In this document: positions 24,915 through 33,000 of the stretch, piece by piece
How the letters are laid out: every line of letters begins with the position of its first letter
How positions within the stretch are numbered: the first letter of the stretch is position 1
NCBI RefSeq assembly: GCF_001042485.2
Contig: NZ_LBMN02000012.1
Coordinates: forward strand, 248,001 to 312,000
Source of the DNA: Bacillus paralicheniformis
Lineage (GTDB): Bacteria > Bacillota > Bacilli > Bacillales > Bacillaceae
Reading direction: 5' to 3'
DNA: 64,000 nt
The notes under the pieces: model-generated
What the model was told of the DNA's origin: nothing
Database searches by the model: none
The model's input: only the letters and a program-made list of their open reading frames with translations
Program-made: the position numbers and the translations under genes

Positions 24915-26528
24915 ATGACAACATTAAAAGAAATATTATCTGTACTACAATTTTCAGATTTAACATTGCTAAATGAGCAGGGCGATTTGGAACGAGTGGT
25001 AGAAATGGTTGATATTACAGAAACGCCTGATATTAAAAATTTTACAACGCCGCACTCACTTATCGTCACAACAGGAATGAGCTATCAGGATGATCAATCC
25101 GGACTAATCAGTCTTATTAGTGAGTTAAATGATATACAAGTTGCTGGTCTAGGTATCAAGCTATCCCGATTTTTAAAAAAATTAGATGATGAGGTTATTG
25201 CATTTGCAAACAAATTAAAATTCCCAATTATTGAAATTCCGGAAAGTTGGAATTTAGGATCCATTACTCATCATATATCGTCATTTATCCTGGATGAAGA
25301 AACAGAAAAATTACACTTCGCATTAGATATCCAACAAGAGTTAAATGCTATGCTTATGCAAGGGTTAAGCCTGAACATGATGATTGAACGTTTAAGTAGA
25401 CTTATAAAGGTTCCTGTCATGCTGCTAAATTCTTTTCATCAAGTTGAGTCAGCGAGTCATCACTTTCATCAACACTCAGAACATGTTCAAAAAAACCTCA
25501 ATTATTTCCGAAGATATTTAAATTCAGAGCAAATCGAACCAAATCACAATGGTGTTTTCCAGGAAGAATATGCTATATTTAAGGTTCCTGCATTTAAATA
25601 TTTTCCGTATTATCTAATGATTTCAAATGTTAATTTGCTCAACTATCCGTTTAGTTTATTAACAATAGAACAAGCAGTTAACACACTTAGTCTCGCAATT
25701 TATAAAAATAGTAAAATCAAAGAAGCAGAGCAGCAGGATACGAACCATTTTTTTACATCTCTGATGTCCGAACATCCTGATAACCTTGTTTCACTAACAC
25801 AACACACCGACCTTTTAAAAAAATATCACATTCAACCCTCTAAATTCTACCAAGTGATGATTTGCGGGATAGACAAAGAAAAGAATGTAGAAAATAGCGC
25901 CTACTTAAATGAGCGATATCAGATGACTTTTGAGTGGTTAACGCATAAGTTTACTGGGATTGACCCTTCCATTAGTATATATATGTCTCAGGGTGAACGC
26001 AGATTTACGATACTTTTACAAAGAAGACATCATTATTATTTGGAATACTGCAGATATATCCAAAAAGAGTATCAGCTATTTTTTAATAGCTCCCTTTCAT
26101 TTGGCATTGGTAATGAGGTCTCCGAGCTTTCACAATTACCACTGTCTTTTTTCGAAGCGAATGAAGCTTATGATAATAAATATGAACAAGGCGAAATAGA
26201 ATTTGTAGAGCCCTATAAATCTAAAAGCGTAGAAGAATTATTACAACTCATTCCAACGAATAAATTAAAACCATTTATCATTTATACACTCGGTCCATTA
26301 GCTTATCCCCAAACAACGAAGGAAAAAGAACTAAGGTTTACGTTAAATGTCTATATGGCAAACCAATGTGATCTTACAAAGACCTCAGAGGATATTTTCA
26401 TTCACCGTAATACTGTGAAATATCGTATTAAAAAATGCGAAGAAATATTAGGTCAATCTGTAGAATCTCCTGATACATCCCTGAGCATTCGATTGGCATT
26501 ATTTGCTTCAGAGAAAATATCGTTGTAA
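24915..26528 (+). CDS. pucR: PucR-family transcriptional activator of the allantoin genes
   Basis: 537 residues. The N-terminal PucR domain covers about 1-125 (TLKEILSVLQFSDLTLLNEQ; TPHSLIVTTGMSYQDD). A middle GGDEF-like/CdaR region and the C-terminal PucR helix-turn-helix follow (YMANQCDLTKTSEDIF then HRNTVKYRIKKCEEILG, near 480-515). Proteins of this type, such as B. subtilis PucR and E. coli AllS-independent relatives, activate purine and ureide catabolism and sense allantoin-type intermediates. It is divergent from allB, with AAGGAGGCAG at the start. Sequence identity to B. subtilis PucR was not tested; the symbol reflects family and context. Confidence 0.78.
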   Translation: MTTLKEILSVLQFSDLTLLNEQGDLERVVEMVDITETPDIKNFTTPHSLIVTTGMSYQDDQSGLISLISELNDIQVAGLGIKLSRFLKKLDDEVIAFANKLKFPIIEIPESWNLGSITHHISSFILDEETEKLHFALDIQQELNAMLMQGLSLNMMIERLSRLIKVPVMLLNSFHQVESASHHFHQHSEHVQKNLNYFRRYLNSEQIEPNHNGVFQEEYAIFKVPAFKYFPYYLMISNVNLLNYPFSLLTIEQAVNTLSLAIYKNSKIKEAEQQDTNHFFTSLMSEHPDNLVSLTQHTDLLKKYHIQPSKFYQVMICGIDKEKNVENSAYLNERYQMTFEWLTHKFTGIDPSISIYMSQGERRFTILLQRRHHYYLEYCRYIQKEYQLFFNSSLSFGIGNEVSELSQLPLSFFEANEAYDNKYEQGEIEFVEPYKSKSVEELLQLIPTNKLKPFIIYTLGPLAYPQTTKEKELRFTLNVYMANQCDLTKTSEDIFIHRNTVKYRIKKCEEILGQSVESPDTSLSIRLALFASEKISL

Positions 26529-26568
26529 ATCAAAAGTAGAACCACCGGAAGTTTTCTTTTCTATTTAT

Positions 26569-27810
26569 TTAGTTAGCTACTGTTTTATTCTGTCTTAACA
26601 TAACCACAAGGAAAAATAGCAACGCTGCTGCTGCGAGAAGGATGGTTGCAATATAGAATGCTAATACTTGCGAGCCGGTTACATCACCAATATAACCAGT
26701 AAGTGTTGGTGCAATAACAGATGAGCTCATTCCAAAGAAGTTAAAGAGAGTTAATGCTCTGGCCACTCTATCTCCTGATACGGAATCAGATACATAGGTT
26801 ATTAAAACTGGATCAATCGCAAGTTTACCTAATAAGCCATATAAAATTAATGCAATATACAGCACTGCAGGATTTGGTGCAAATACTGTCAAACTAATTG
26901 TGATTGCCGCAGCAATTAATAGAAATAAAATTAAACGCAGACGCAAATGTGCATGTTTGTCTATGTATTTAGTAAATATCAAAGCACCAGGCACTGCAGT
27001 GACTGCAACTAGTGCAGCTACATATCCTACTGAGCCTTGAGCAAATCCTTTTTCTGCTACAAGGAAGGATGGCAGCCAAGTGACAATCATATAATAGCCA
27101 TAGCATGTTGCAAAATACACAAAATATACAACTAATTGTCTTGGAGAAAATAAGCTTTCATTTAGAATCTCTGTGCTTTGTACGGCGTCTTTCTTCTCTT
27201 CAGCCACTTCCTTGTCTGATGTTTTATCTTGTTTAATAAACAACACAAACACAAATGTTACAGCTACGATAACGATAGCTGTTATAAAAAGCATATAATT
27301 CCATTGAATTTCAAAACCGCCTACTAAAACCGATGATCCGATTAGTCCAATTACCATTCCTAATGCTGAACCGCTATTTATTATCGCATTGGAAAAGCTT
27401 TTTTTATCTTTTGGCGTATGTTTGGCTGATAAGGAAAAGGCTGCACCGTAATATGAACCAGTCGAAATACCAGCCAATAACGAACCAATGTATACTTGCA
27501 TGATAGTTGAACTTGTGCCAATTACAAATGCAGCCAGCGCAAAGACGATAAATGCAGGAATTAACACCTTTTTCTGTCCAAATTTATCGACAAGTGCTCC
27601 TGACGGAATTTGCATACCCGTATAGGCAAAGAAATAAATAGAAGCAACCAACCCCATTTGTGTATCACTAATATGTCCTAATGATTCTTGAATCTGTGGA
27701 TATATTGGCGTAAGGATTGTACGGTAAATCCAAATAGCTACCCACCCTAAACACAATGCAATAATGATCTTTTTGTAATAATCGGGGTCATGTTTCTTTG
27801 TTTTTTCCAC
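26569..27810 (-). CDS. MFS transporter of the allantoin cluster, second copy
   Basis: 413 residues, 12 helices. It shows the family loop GALVDKFGQKKVLIPA after helix 2, and it is related along its length to the MFS protein at 11985-13238 (similar first helix YRTILTPIYPQIQESLG). The charged loop TSDKEVAEEKKDAVQSTE lies between helices 6 and 7. It is convergent with the PucR-type gene and closes the allantoin block on the right. No NCS1-type allantoin permease (PucI/YbbW) is present, so one of these two proteins is the best candidate for allantoin uptake. ATG after AAAAGGGAGCG. Confidence 0.75.
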   Translation of the reverse strand: MEKTKKHDPDYYKKIIIALCLGWVAIWIYRTILTPIYPQIQESLGHISDTQMGLVASIYFFAYTGMQIPSGALVDKFGQKKVLIPAFIVFALAAFVIGTSSTIMQVYIGSLLAGISTGSYYGAAFSLSAKHTPKDKKSFSNAIINSGSALGMVIGLIGSSVLVGGFEIQWNYMLFITAIVIVAVTFVFVLFIKQDKTSDKEVAEEKKDAVQSTEILNESLFSPRQLVVYFVYFATCYGYYMIVTWLPSFLVAEKGFAQGSVGYVAALVAVTAVPGALIFTKYIDKHAHLRLRLILFLLIAAAITISLTVFAPNPAVLYIALILYGLLGKLAIDPVLITYVSDSVSGDRVARALTLFNFFGMSSSVIAPTLTGYIGDVTGSQVLAFYIATILLAAAALLFFLVVMLRQNKTVAN

Positions 27811-28234
27811 GGTATGACACGCTCCCTTTTTATTATTTAATTAAATTGTAGGTTATAAGCCAGTCAATAACATTGTTCACTTTCAACAAAAACAAAAGTA
27901 ACATTATACATTTTAGACAAAAGGTATCTGCTTAAAAATATCAATGAAAGATTCATCGATAGAAGCTAGTCCTATTTTTCCCAGCTCTCCCATTTCTATA
28001 AAAGCAATCAGGTAAAAAAGATGGCTCTTTTTTTAAACAAACCTACAATTTATTAAAAAAAGCACTTCCCAAATAAACAGGAAGGCTCCCCAAACGTTGA
28101 TATAGCAGCGTTCTTAACATTTCAAGAACGGAGTTGCACGACGGGCGCCCTTAAGATCGTCTTTCTTTCTCTTTGAAAATTCAAAAATTCTCCGATATAT
28201 ATAGCGAATGCCGCTAAATAAGGAGGAGAGCCGG
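27811..28234. other. intergenic region between the allantoin block and epr
   Basis: 424 bases. The left half is AT-rich like the allantoin genes and should hold the promoter of the MFS gene. A hairpin CGTTCTT-8-AAGAACG sits at 28109-28130. The right part carries the epr promoter. No gene fits. I saw no remaining 5' piece of the DUF2690 gene here. Confidence 0.6.
28191..28198 (+). promoter_or_regulatory. candidate sigma-D type -10 element of epr
   Basis: TCCGATAT closely resembles the sigma-D -10 box GCCGATAT, about 37 bases before the start codon. epr of B. subtilis is known to be transcribed by sigma-D. A clear TAAA -35 element at the proper distance is not visible, so the call is tentative. 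Confidence 0.35.
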
Positions 28235-30010
28235 ATGAGAAAGTTATGGAAAATCGCGGTGTCCGCTGCAATGTTCGTCGGTTTTTCCGCAAATTCACCC
28301 CGCATTCAAGCGGAAAGCAATAAGCAGGAAAACGAAGTCATTGTCGTATATAAAAATGCCAGCGGAAAAGAAAACGTCATCGAACAAGCAGACACGGTAG
28401 AACACGTTTACCGGCACATTCCCGCAGCTGCTGTTACTGCGGACGACAAAACAGTGCGGGAACTTGAACAAGATCCCGACGTCCTGTATGTCGAAGACAA
28501 CCTCCCGGTAGCTGCTGCCGACAGCACCGTTCTAAAAGCTGTCTCCAGCAGCACAGCGCAAACCGCCTCCGCGTTTTCACAGTGGAACATCAAGCCGATT
28601 CAAGCCGCACTGGCTTGGAATAAAGGTTTGACAGGGAAACAGGTGAAAATTGCGGTTATTGACAGCGGGATTTCCCCCCATGAAGAGCTGTCAATCGCAG
28701 GCGGTGCATCGATGGTCGGCTATACCGCTTCATACCGTGATGATAACGGCCACGGAACACATGTTGCCGGAATCATCGGAGCGAAGCATAACGGACGGGG
28801 GATCGACGGTCTCGCGCCCGGCGCGCAGCTGTATGCCGTAAAAGCGCTGGACCGGAATGGTTCGGGGGATCTGAAAGGCATCTTACAAGGCATCGATTGG
28901 TCGATCCAGCACGGAATCGATATCATCAATATGAGCCTCGTCGTTTCAGGCGACAGTCAAGTTCTCCACGATGCAGTAGATAGAGCATACAAACGGGGAA
29001 TGATTTTAGTCGGTGCAAGCGGAAATGCCGGAAACGGAAAATCCGTTTATTACCCGGCCGCCTACAGCAGCGTCATTGCCGTCTCGGCCACCAACGAAAA
29101 AAATCAGATCGCCTCATTTTCCAACACCGGCAGCGCCGTCGAGTTTGCCGCTCCCGGCACATCGATTATCAGTACATCTTCCGACCGCGGCTATGCAATC
29201 GGAAGCGGCACTTCACAGGCAACGCCGCACGTCACCGGAATGTTTGCTCTTTTGAAACAGCTGTACCCAACCGCTTCAAATCCTGAGCTGCGCAAGAAAA
29301 TGCAGATTTATACAAGCGACTTGGGCGCTCCCGGCCGTGATCATTTGTTCGGCTATGGATTAATCCGCTTCAAAGAGATCACACAGCCGTTGGAGAAAGC
29401 GCAAAAAGCAGTCGGACAAGCGGAAAAGACAAAGAAAAAAGCGGACATTCAAACCGCGCAAAAAGCGATCGAACCGCTGCCTGCAAACGCCGATAAAACC
29501 GCTTTGAAAAAGAGGCTCGATGCTGTTAAAGAGCAGCTTAAAAAGACAGCCGAAAGCAAAGTAAAACTCGCAGAGAAGCAAAAAAAGAAAACCAATGCCG
29601 ACGCAGCCCAAAAAGCGGTCAATGAACTCGACAGCGGTACTTTCAAAACGAATTTGCAAAAACGGATCAATGCGGTCCGCTCAAGCCTCTTGAACACCGC
29701 AAAGCAGGCCGTTGCAAAAGCTGAAAAAGCGGCCACAGACTCAAACCTCGACAAAGCGCAAAAAGCGATTAATGAGCTGCCTGCCGGAAAAGACAAATCA
29801 AATCTGCAAAAAAAGCTGAACACCGCGAAAAAGCAAGCCGCGTCAGCCTATAACAAAAAAGTGGCAGCGGCGAAAGCCAAAGTTAAAACGGCCGAACAAA
29901 AGAGAACGAAAAAAACAAAATCGGCAGCGCAATCAGCGGTCAGCAAGCTGAAAGCATCCGCCGAAAAAACGAAGCTGCAAAAACGAATCAATGCGATCAA
30001 ACTGAAATAG
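28235..30010 (+). CDS. epr: minor extracellular serine protease Epr
   Basis: 591 residues. A signal peptide (RKLWKIAVSAAMFVGFSA) is followed by an I9 propeptide (ENEVIVVYKNASGKENV ... VLYVEDNLPV). The subtilase domain has the triad in [19 protein letters not shown] and GTSQATPHVTG, and GTSQATPH replaces the more usual GTSMATPH. The last 200 residues are a Lys/Ala-rich tail with four related units, each containing AQKAI/V ... LQKRINA, as in B. subtilis Epr. The tail is not needed for activity there and may bind the wall or cell surface. ATG 28235 has AAGGAGGAG upstream. It is secreted, and in B. subtilis is linked to swarming and pheromone processing. Confidence 0.88.
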   Translation: MRKLWKIAVSAAMFVGFSANSPRIQAESNKQENEVIVVYKNASGKENVIEQADTVEHVYRHIPAAAVTADDKTVRELEQDPDVLYVEDNLPVAAADSTVLKAVSSSTAQTASAFSQWNIKPIQAALAWNKGLTGKQVKIAVIDSGISPHEELSIAGGASMVGYTASYRDDNGHGTHVAGIIGAKHNGRGIDGLAPGAQLYAVKALDRNGSGDLKGILQGIDWSIQHGIDIINMSLVVSGDSQVLHDAVDRAYKRGMILVGASGNAGNGKSVYYPAAYSSVIAVSATNEKNQIASFSNTGSAVEFAAPGTSIISTSSDRGYAIGSGTSQATPHVTGMFALLKQLYPTASNPELRKKMQIYTSDLGAPGRDHLFGYGLIRFKEITQPLEKAQKAVGQAEKTKKKADIQTAQKAIEPLPANADKTALKKRLDAVKEQLKKTAESKVKLAEKQKKKTNADAAQKAVNELDSGTFKTNLQKRINAVRSSLLNTAKQAVAKAEKAATDSNLDKAQKAINELPAGKDKSNLQKKLNTAKKQAASAYNKKVAAAKAKVKTAEQKRTKKTKSAAQSAVSKLKASAEKTKLQKRINAIKLK

Positions 30011-30042
30011 CAAGAAAAGCCCGGAATCCCGGGCTTTTCTTG
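30011..30042. terminator. terminator after epr
   Basis: AAGAAAAGCCCGG-aat-CCCGGGCTTTTCTTG forms a strong hairpin with T-rich flanks just after the epr stop. Confidence 0.85.
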
Positions 30043-30138
30043 CGAATACGTCTTTTTTGATGCTGTTCTGCTCGGACACGACAATTGCGACATCGTATTC
30101 CTTTCGGCCGGGCGCTTGCTTTCCGCCGCATTCTCCAA

Positions 30139-30657
30139 TCACTTTTTATCAATTCTTTCCGTCACAATCCCGACGATGTCCCGGTCTGAAACAAAGCCGA
30201 AATGGCGGCTGTCAAAGCTGTGGATCCGGTTGTCCCCGAGGACGAAGTACTCATTTTCAGGCACCTTTTCCTCTCCGGTCACTTCCTTCAGCGTAAAATC
30301 CCCTGTCAAGTCCCCTCCGGCAGTGACGGCCTTTAAATCGTCCAGATAAGGCTCTTTGATCTTTTCTTCGTTGATATACAGCTGATCATCTTCATACCGG
30401 AGGGTTTCGCCCGGAAGCCCGATCACCCTTTTAATGAATATATCTTTGTCAGGTCCTTTAAACAGCACGATGTCAAATCGGCTGATTGTTTTAAAGTGGT
30501 GGGCGAACCTGTTGATCAAAAGTTCGTTGCCCTCCTGAAAGGTCGGATTCATGCTGACGCCTTCTACTTTATATTCAATGAAAACGGCATTTTTGACCTG
30601 AATTCCGACGACGATGACAAGCAGCACCCCGGCTATGACCAAAAAACGCTTTTTCAA
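30139..30657 (-). CDS. sipV: type I signal peptidase (SipV-like)
   Basis: 172 residues with one N-terminal membrane anchor (RFLVIAGVLLVIVVGIQV). The nucleophile lies in VEGVSMNPTF (Ser near 37) and the catalytic lysine in DIFIKRVIGLPGETL (near 77). The box YFVLGDNRIHSFDSRHFG near 140 completes the family pattern. It cleaves signal peptides of secreted proteins on the outer face of the membrane. It is smaller than SipS/SipT and sits beside yhjE as sipV does in B. subtilis. It begins 12 bases after the yhjE stop. Confidence 0.87.
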   Translation of the reverse strand: MKKRFLVIAGVLLVIVVGIQVKNAVFIEYKVEGVSMNPTFQEGNELLINRFAHHFKTISRFDIVLFKGPDKDIFIKRVIGLPGETLRYEDDQLYINEEKIKEPYLDDLKAVTAGGDLTGDFTLKEVTGEEKVPENEYFVLGDNRIHSFDSRHFGFVSDRDIVGIVTERIDKK

Positions 30658-30669
30658 TTCTGTGTCCCC

Positions 30670-31281
30670 CTAGTCTTTCTCTCTCTGGCTGAATCTCACG
30701 TTCAGACGATGTTCAACCCGTTTTCCGGCGTACCATAAGATCAGCATGACGATGATCACGGCAGCTGTCCGCAAAGGCTGGGTAAAAAGCGCCTTCAGAT
30801 CATGGCCGACAAAGCTCACCATAAAAATCATCACGAACTTGCCGCAAAGCACCGCCAGTGAAAAAGGCAGCAGGCTGACTCTCGAAAGTCCTGCCACAAC
30901 ATTTACCGCTGCCGAAGGCGTGAATGGAAAGCAAAGCAGGAGAAACAGCGGACCGAAGCCCCGTTTTTCCACCCAGATCATCAGTTTTTTTACGGATGGA
31001 TGCCTGCGGATAAAACCGAGTGCTCTTTGCTGGCCGAAATGGCGGATAAAAAGAAAAACTGCTATAGAGCCTAAAGATGCCCCGATCCACGTCAACAAGA
31101 ACCCCTGCCATAAACCGAACGAATTTACATTGGCGACAACAAACACGAGCAGGGGTAAAAACGGGAGCAGCGCTTCAATAAACGGCAGCAGAACGGCTAC
31201 AAAAGGACCAAAAGCTCTGTAGCTCTGAAAAAACTCTGTTAAATTCTCTTCTGTAAAATAGCTGAATAATTGCTCCAACAT
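30670..31281 (-). CDS. yhjE: DedA/VTT-family membrane protein YhjE
   Basis: 203 residues with five to six hydrophobic segments. The VTT (SNARE-associated) signature includes LPFIEALLPFLPLLVFV, WIGASLGSIAVFLFIRHFG and FPFTPSAAVNVVAGLSR. Some relatives are lipid flippases or scramblases; the role of YhjE is not known to me. ATG with TGAGGAGAATC upstream. It forms a two-gene unit with sipV. Confidence 0.82.
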   Translation of the reverse strand: MLEQLFSYFTEENLTEFFQSYRAFGPFVAVLLPFIEALLPFLPLLVFVVANVNSFGLWQGFLLTWIGASLGSIAVFLFIRHFGQQRALGFIRRHPSVKKLMIWVEKRGFGPLFLLLCFPFTPSAAVNVVAGLSRVSLLPFSLAVLCGKFVMIFMVSFVGHDLKALFTQPLRTAAVIIVMLILWYAGKRVEHRLNVRFSQREKD

Positions 31282-31488
31282 TGATTCTCCTCAGGGCGGT
31301 TGTCTACTTCTATTCTACACTTTAAATCAAAAACTTTAAATCATCCGTCTCGGTGTTTTCTGTATTAGTCTGAAACAACTTGATCATTTTAGTCATTTTT
31401 TCCCGTTCTTGATTAAAAGGCCGTCTTTCGTGTAAAATAAAAACAGAACAAACGTTCCTTATCAACAAAAGAAATGAGGAGAAAAGCC

Positions 31489-31854
31489 ATGACAAGAATT
31501 CCCGCTGAAGCCAGGGATATGATTGAAAAGGCGATTTACCTCCCGATGACCGTCAGCATATTAAACCGGGACATGAAAATCATCCAGCAGGGGCCATTCA
31601 AGCTGAAAGACCCCTATCAGCGTCTGATCGAACAGGCGTTAAAGCTTGCCCAGCGCGATCTGTACGACGTGAAAAATGAACTGCGCCGGCGGAAAATCAA
31701 GGTGCACGAAGTGTCACGGGACGAAGCCTTTACGATGTACTCCTTTATATATGAAGGATACGAAGAAGAGCATAACTATTTTAATCCCCGCATCCGCAAT
31801 CAGGTATCCGCGCTTCTTGAGCACTATTTATTCAAAGCCGCTCCCGATCAATAG
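31489..31854 (+). CDS. yhjD: conserved protein YhjD
   Basis: A 121-residue soluble protein with TRIPAEARDMIEKAIYLPMT at the start and a basic middle (DVKNELRRRKIKVHEV). It matches B. subtilis YhjD in size and place; function unknown. ATG 31489 follows TGAGGAGAAA; an in-frame ATG at 31474 lies upstream of that site. The 3' end overlaps the convergent comK by 7 bases. Confidence 0.78.
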   Translation: MTRIPAEARDMIEKAIYLPMTVSILNRDMKIIQQGPFKLKDPYQRLIEQALKLAQRDLYDVKNELRRRKIKVHEVSRDEAFTMYSFIYEGYEEEHNYFNPRIRNQVSALLEHYLFKAAPDQ

Positions 31855-32426
31855 CGCTTTTTCAGCTCCCTGAGGATGAATTCGTATATCAGCTGATTCC
31901 TGTCTTCCTTCGGATAGAGCATAAATTCCTGTTTCTTCTGCATGGCGTTTCCTTCAATCCGGTCGATAAATTTTGTTCTCAGCCATGCCGTTCGGTAAAC
32001 CTGGTTTTCAAAAGATGTGATGGATACGGGCAGCTCCAGCGTTTCCCCGTTGACAAACGTGACAAACGTGTTGTCATACTTTGCCGCGCAAAACTCGTGA
32101 ACATGCGCATGGGAAAGCCACCCGCACTGAGGACGAGTTGAGGAAAATGTGGGAAAAAGAAAAATATTGTTTGAGTGATCCACCATGATCGGCGGTTTAT
32201 GGGAAACTTTAATGACCTCATATGTGCCCGCTTTTCTCCCCGCATAGCTCGACCCGAAATAGCGACAGCTTCTTTCGATGATCTGAAACGGCTTCATATT
32301 GACGAGGAAAGTCCTGTCGGTCTCGAGTATTTTTGAGGCGGGTTTCTCCCCCTCTCCCAGAGGCAGGACAGCCATTGTCGAACTGTTTACTTCATACGTA
32401 TCTTTTGTCATATCCTCTGTGCTCAT
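31848..32426 (-). CDS. comK: competence transcription factor ComK (intact)
   Basis: 192 residues, the full ComK length, with no interruption. It reads YEVNSSTMAVLPL at the start, then IERSCRYFGSSYAGRKAGTYE, CGWLSHAHVHEFCA and a basic C-terminus ILRELKKRY. ComK activates the DNA-uptake genes and its own promoter by binding pairs of AAAA-N5-TTTT boxes. In the B. licheniformis type strain this gene is known to be broken by IS3Bli1; no insertion is present here. ATG with AGGAGGATCAAG. AT-boxes lie about 90-110 bases upstream. Confidence 0.93.
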   Translation of the reverse strand: MSTEDMTKDTYEVNSSTMAVLPLGEGEKPASKILETDRTFLVNMKPFQIIERSCRYFGSSYAGRKAGTYEVIKVSHKPPIMVDHSNNIFLFPTFSSTRPQCGWLSHAHVHEFCAAKYDNTFVTFVNGETLELPVSITSFENQVYRTAWLRTKFIDRIEGNAMQKKQEFMLYPKEDRNQLIYEFILRELKKRY

Positions 32427-32512
32427 CTTGATCCTCCTAATCGTTAGTAAATTTATACTATTAATCTAACATTATCCTTTACAAAACGACAGGATTTTTT
32501 CCAATTAATTTG

Positions 32513-32538
32513 AAAATATGTTTTTAAAATGCAATTTT
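32513..32538. promoter_or_regulatory. candidate ComK AT-boxes upstream of comK
   Basis: Two AAAA-N5-TTTT elements stand back to back (32513-32525 and 32526-32538). ComK autoregulation uses such boxes, but usually with 8, 18 or 31 bases between them. The zero spacing and the general AT-richness make this tentative. Confidence 0.35.
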
Positions 32539-32698
32539 TATATTTTGTTCGATTAAATCCGTGTTTCTTTGTCCAAATATACAAACTTTTATTCTCATAA
32601 ACACGCTCCTTCGAATAATTATCTAAAAATTATAAATACTTATTGATTTTTTGTTGCGTAATCCATATACTATAAAAAAGGCATCAGGGGGAATCTTT

Positions 32699-32932
32699 AT
32701 GAAAGAGAAAAAGTCGTACGCTGAGCTCATGAAGTCCCGCAATACCCAAAAGGTGAAAGAACTTGATGTAACCATCACGGATATCTACATTCAAATGGTC
32801 CTTGATGAATCGCTTTTTAAACGGCGTTTGCACACGCTGAACAAGAAGATTAATGAAGCATTAGACAAAGGAGATAAGCAATCTTTCCTTGAGCTTTCAA
32901 GAGAATATACAGCGCTGAAAAAGCACGCATAA
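32699..32932 (+). CDS. yhzC: IDEAL-domain protein YhzC
   Basis: A 77-residue protein. The N-terminal half reads VTITDIYIQMVLDESLFKRRL and the C-terminal IDEAL motif INEALDKGDKQSFLELSREY. The same gene flanks comK in B. subtilis. IDEAL domains bind partner proteins; the partner of YhzC is not known to me. ATG 32699 follows CAGGGGGAAT. A terminator follows 2 bases after the stop. Confidence 0.82.
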   Translation: MKEKKSYAELMKSRNTQKVKELDVTITDIYIQMVLDESLFKRRLHTLNKKINEALDKGDKQSFLELSREYTALKKHA

Positions 32933-32933
32933 C

Positions 32934-32961
32934 GGCCAATCCCTCCCGGATTGGCTTTTTT
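32934..32961 (+). terminator. terminator after yhzC
   Basis: GGCCAATCC-ctcc-GGATTGGCTTTTTT, a short strong hairpin with a T-run. Confidence 0.85.
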
Positions 32962-33000
32962 ACGCGGAAAAAGCCGGCTTATGAAATAGTCCCGGCCTTT

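Noticed and set aside
11985..27810. Prophage or integrative element carrying the allantoin genes
   Set aside because: No integrase, transposase, phage gene, tRNA or flanking att repeat is visible. Only the composition and the truncated DUF2690 gene point to transfer.
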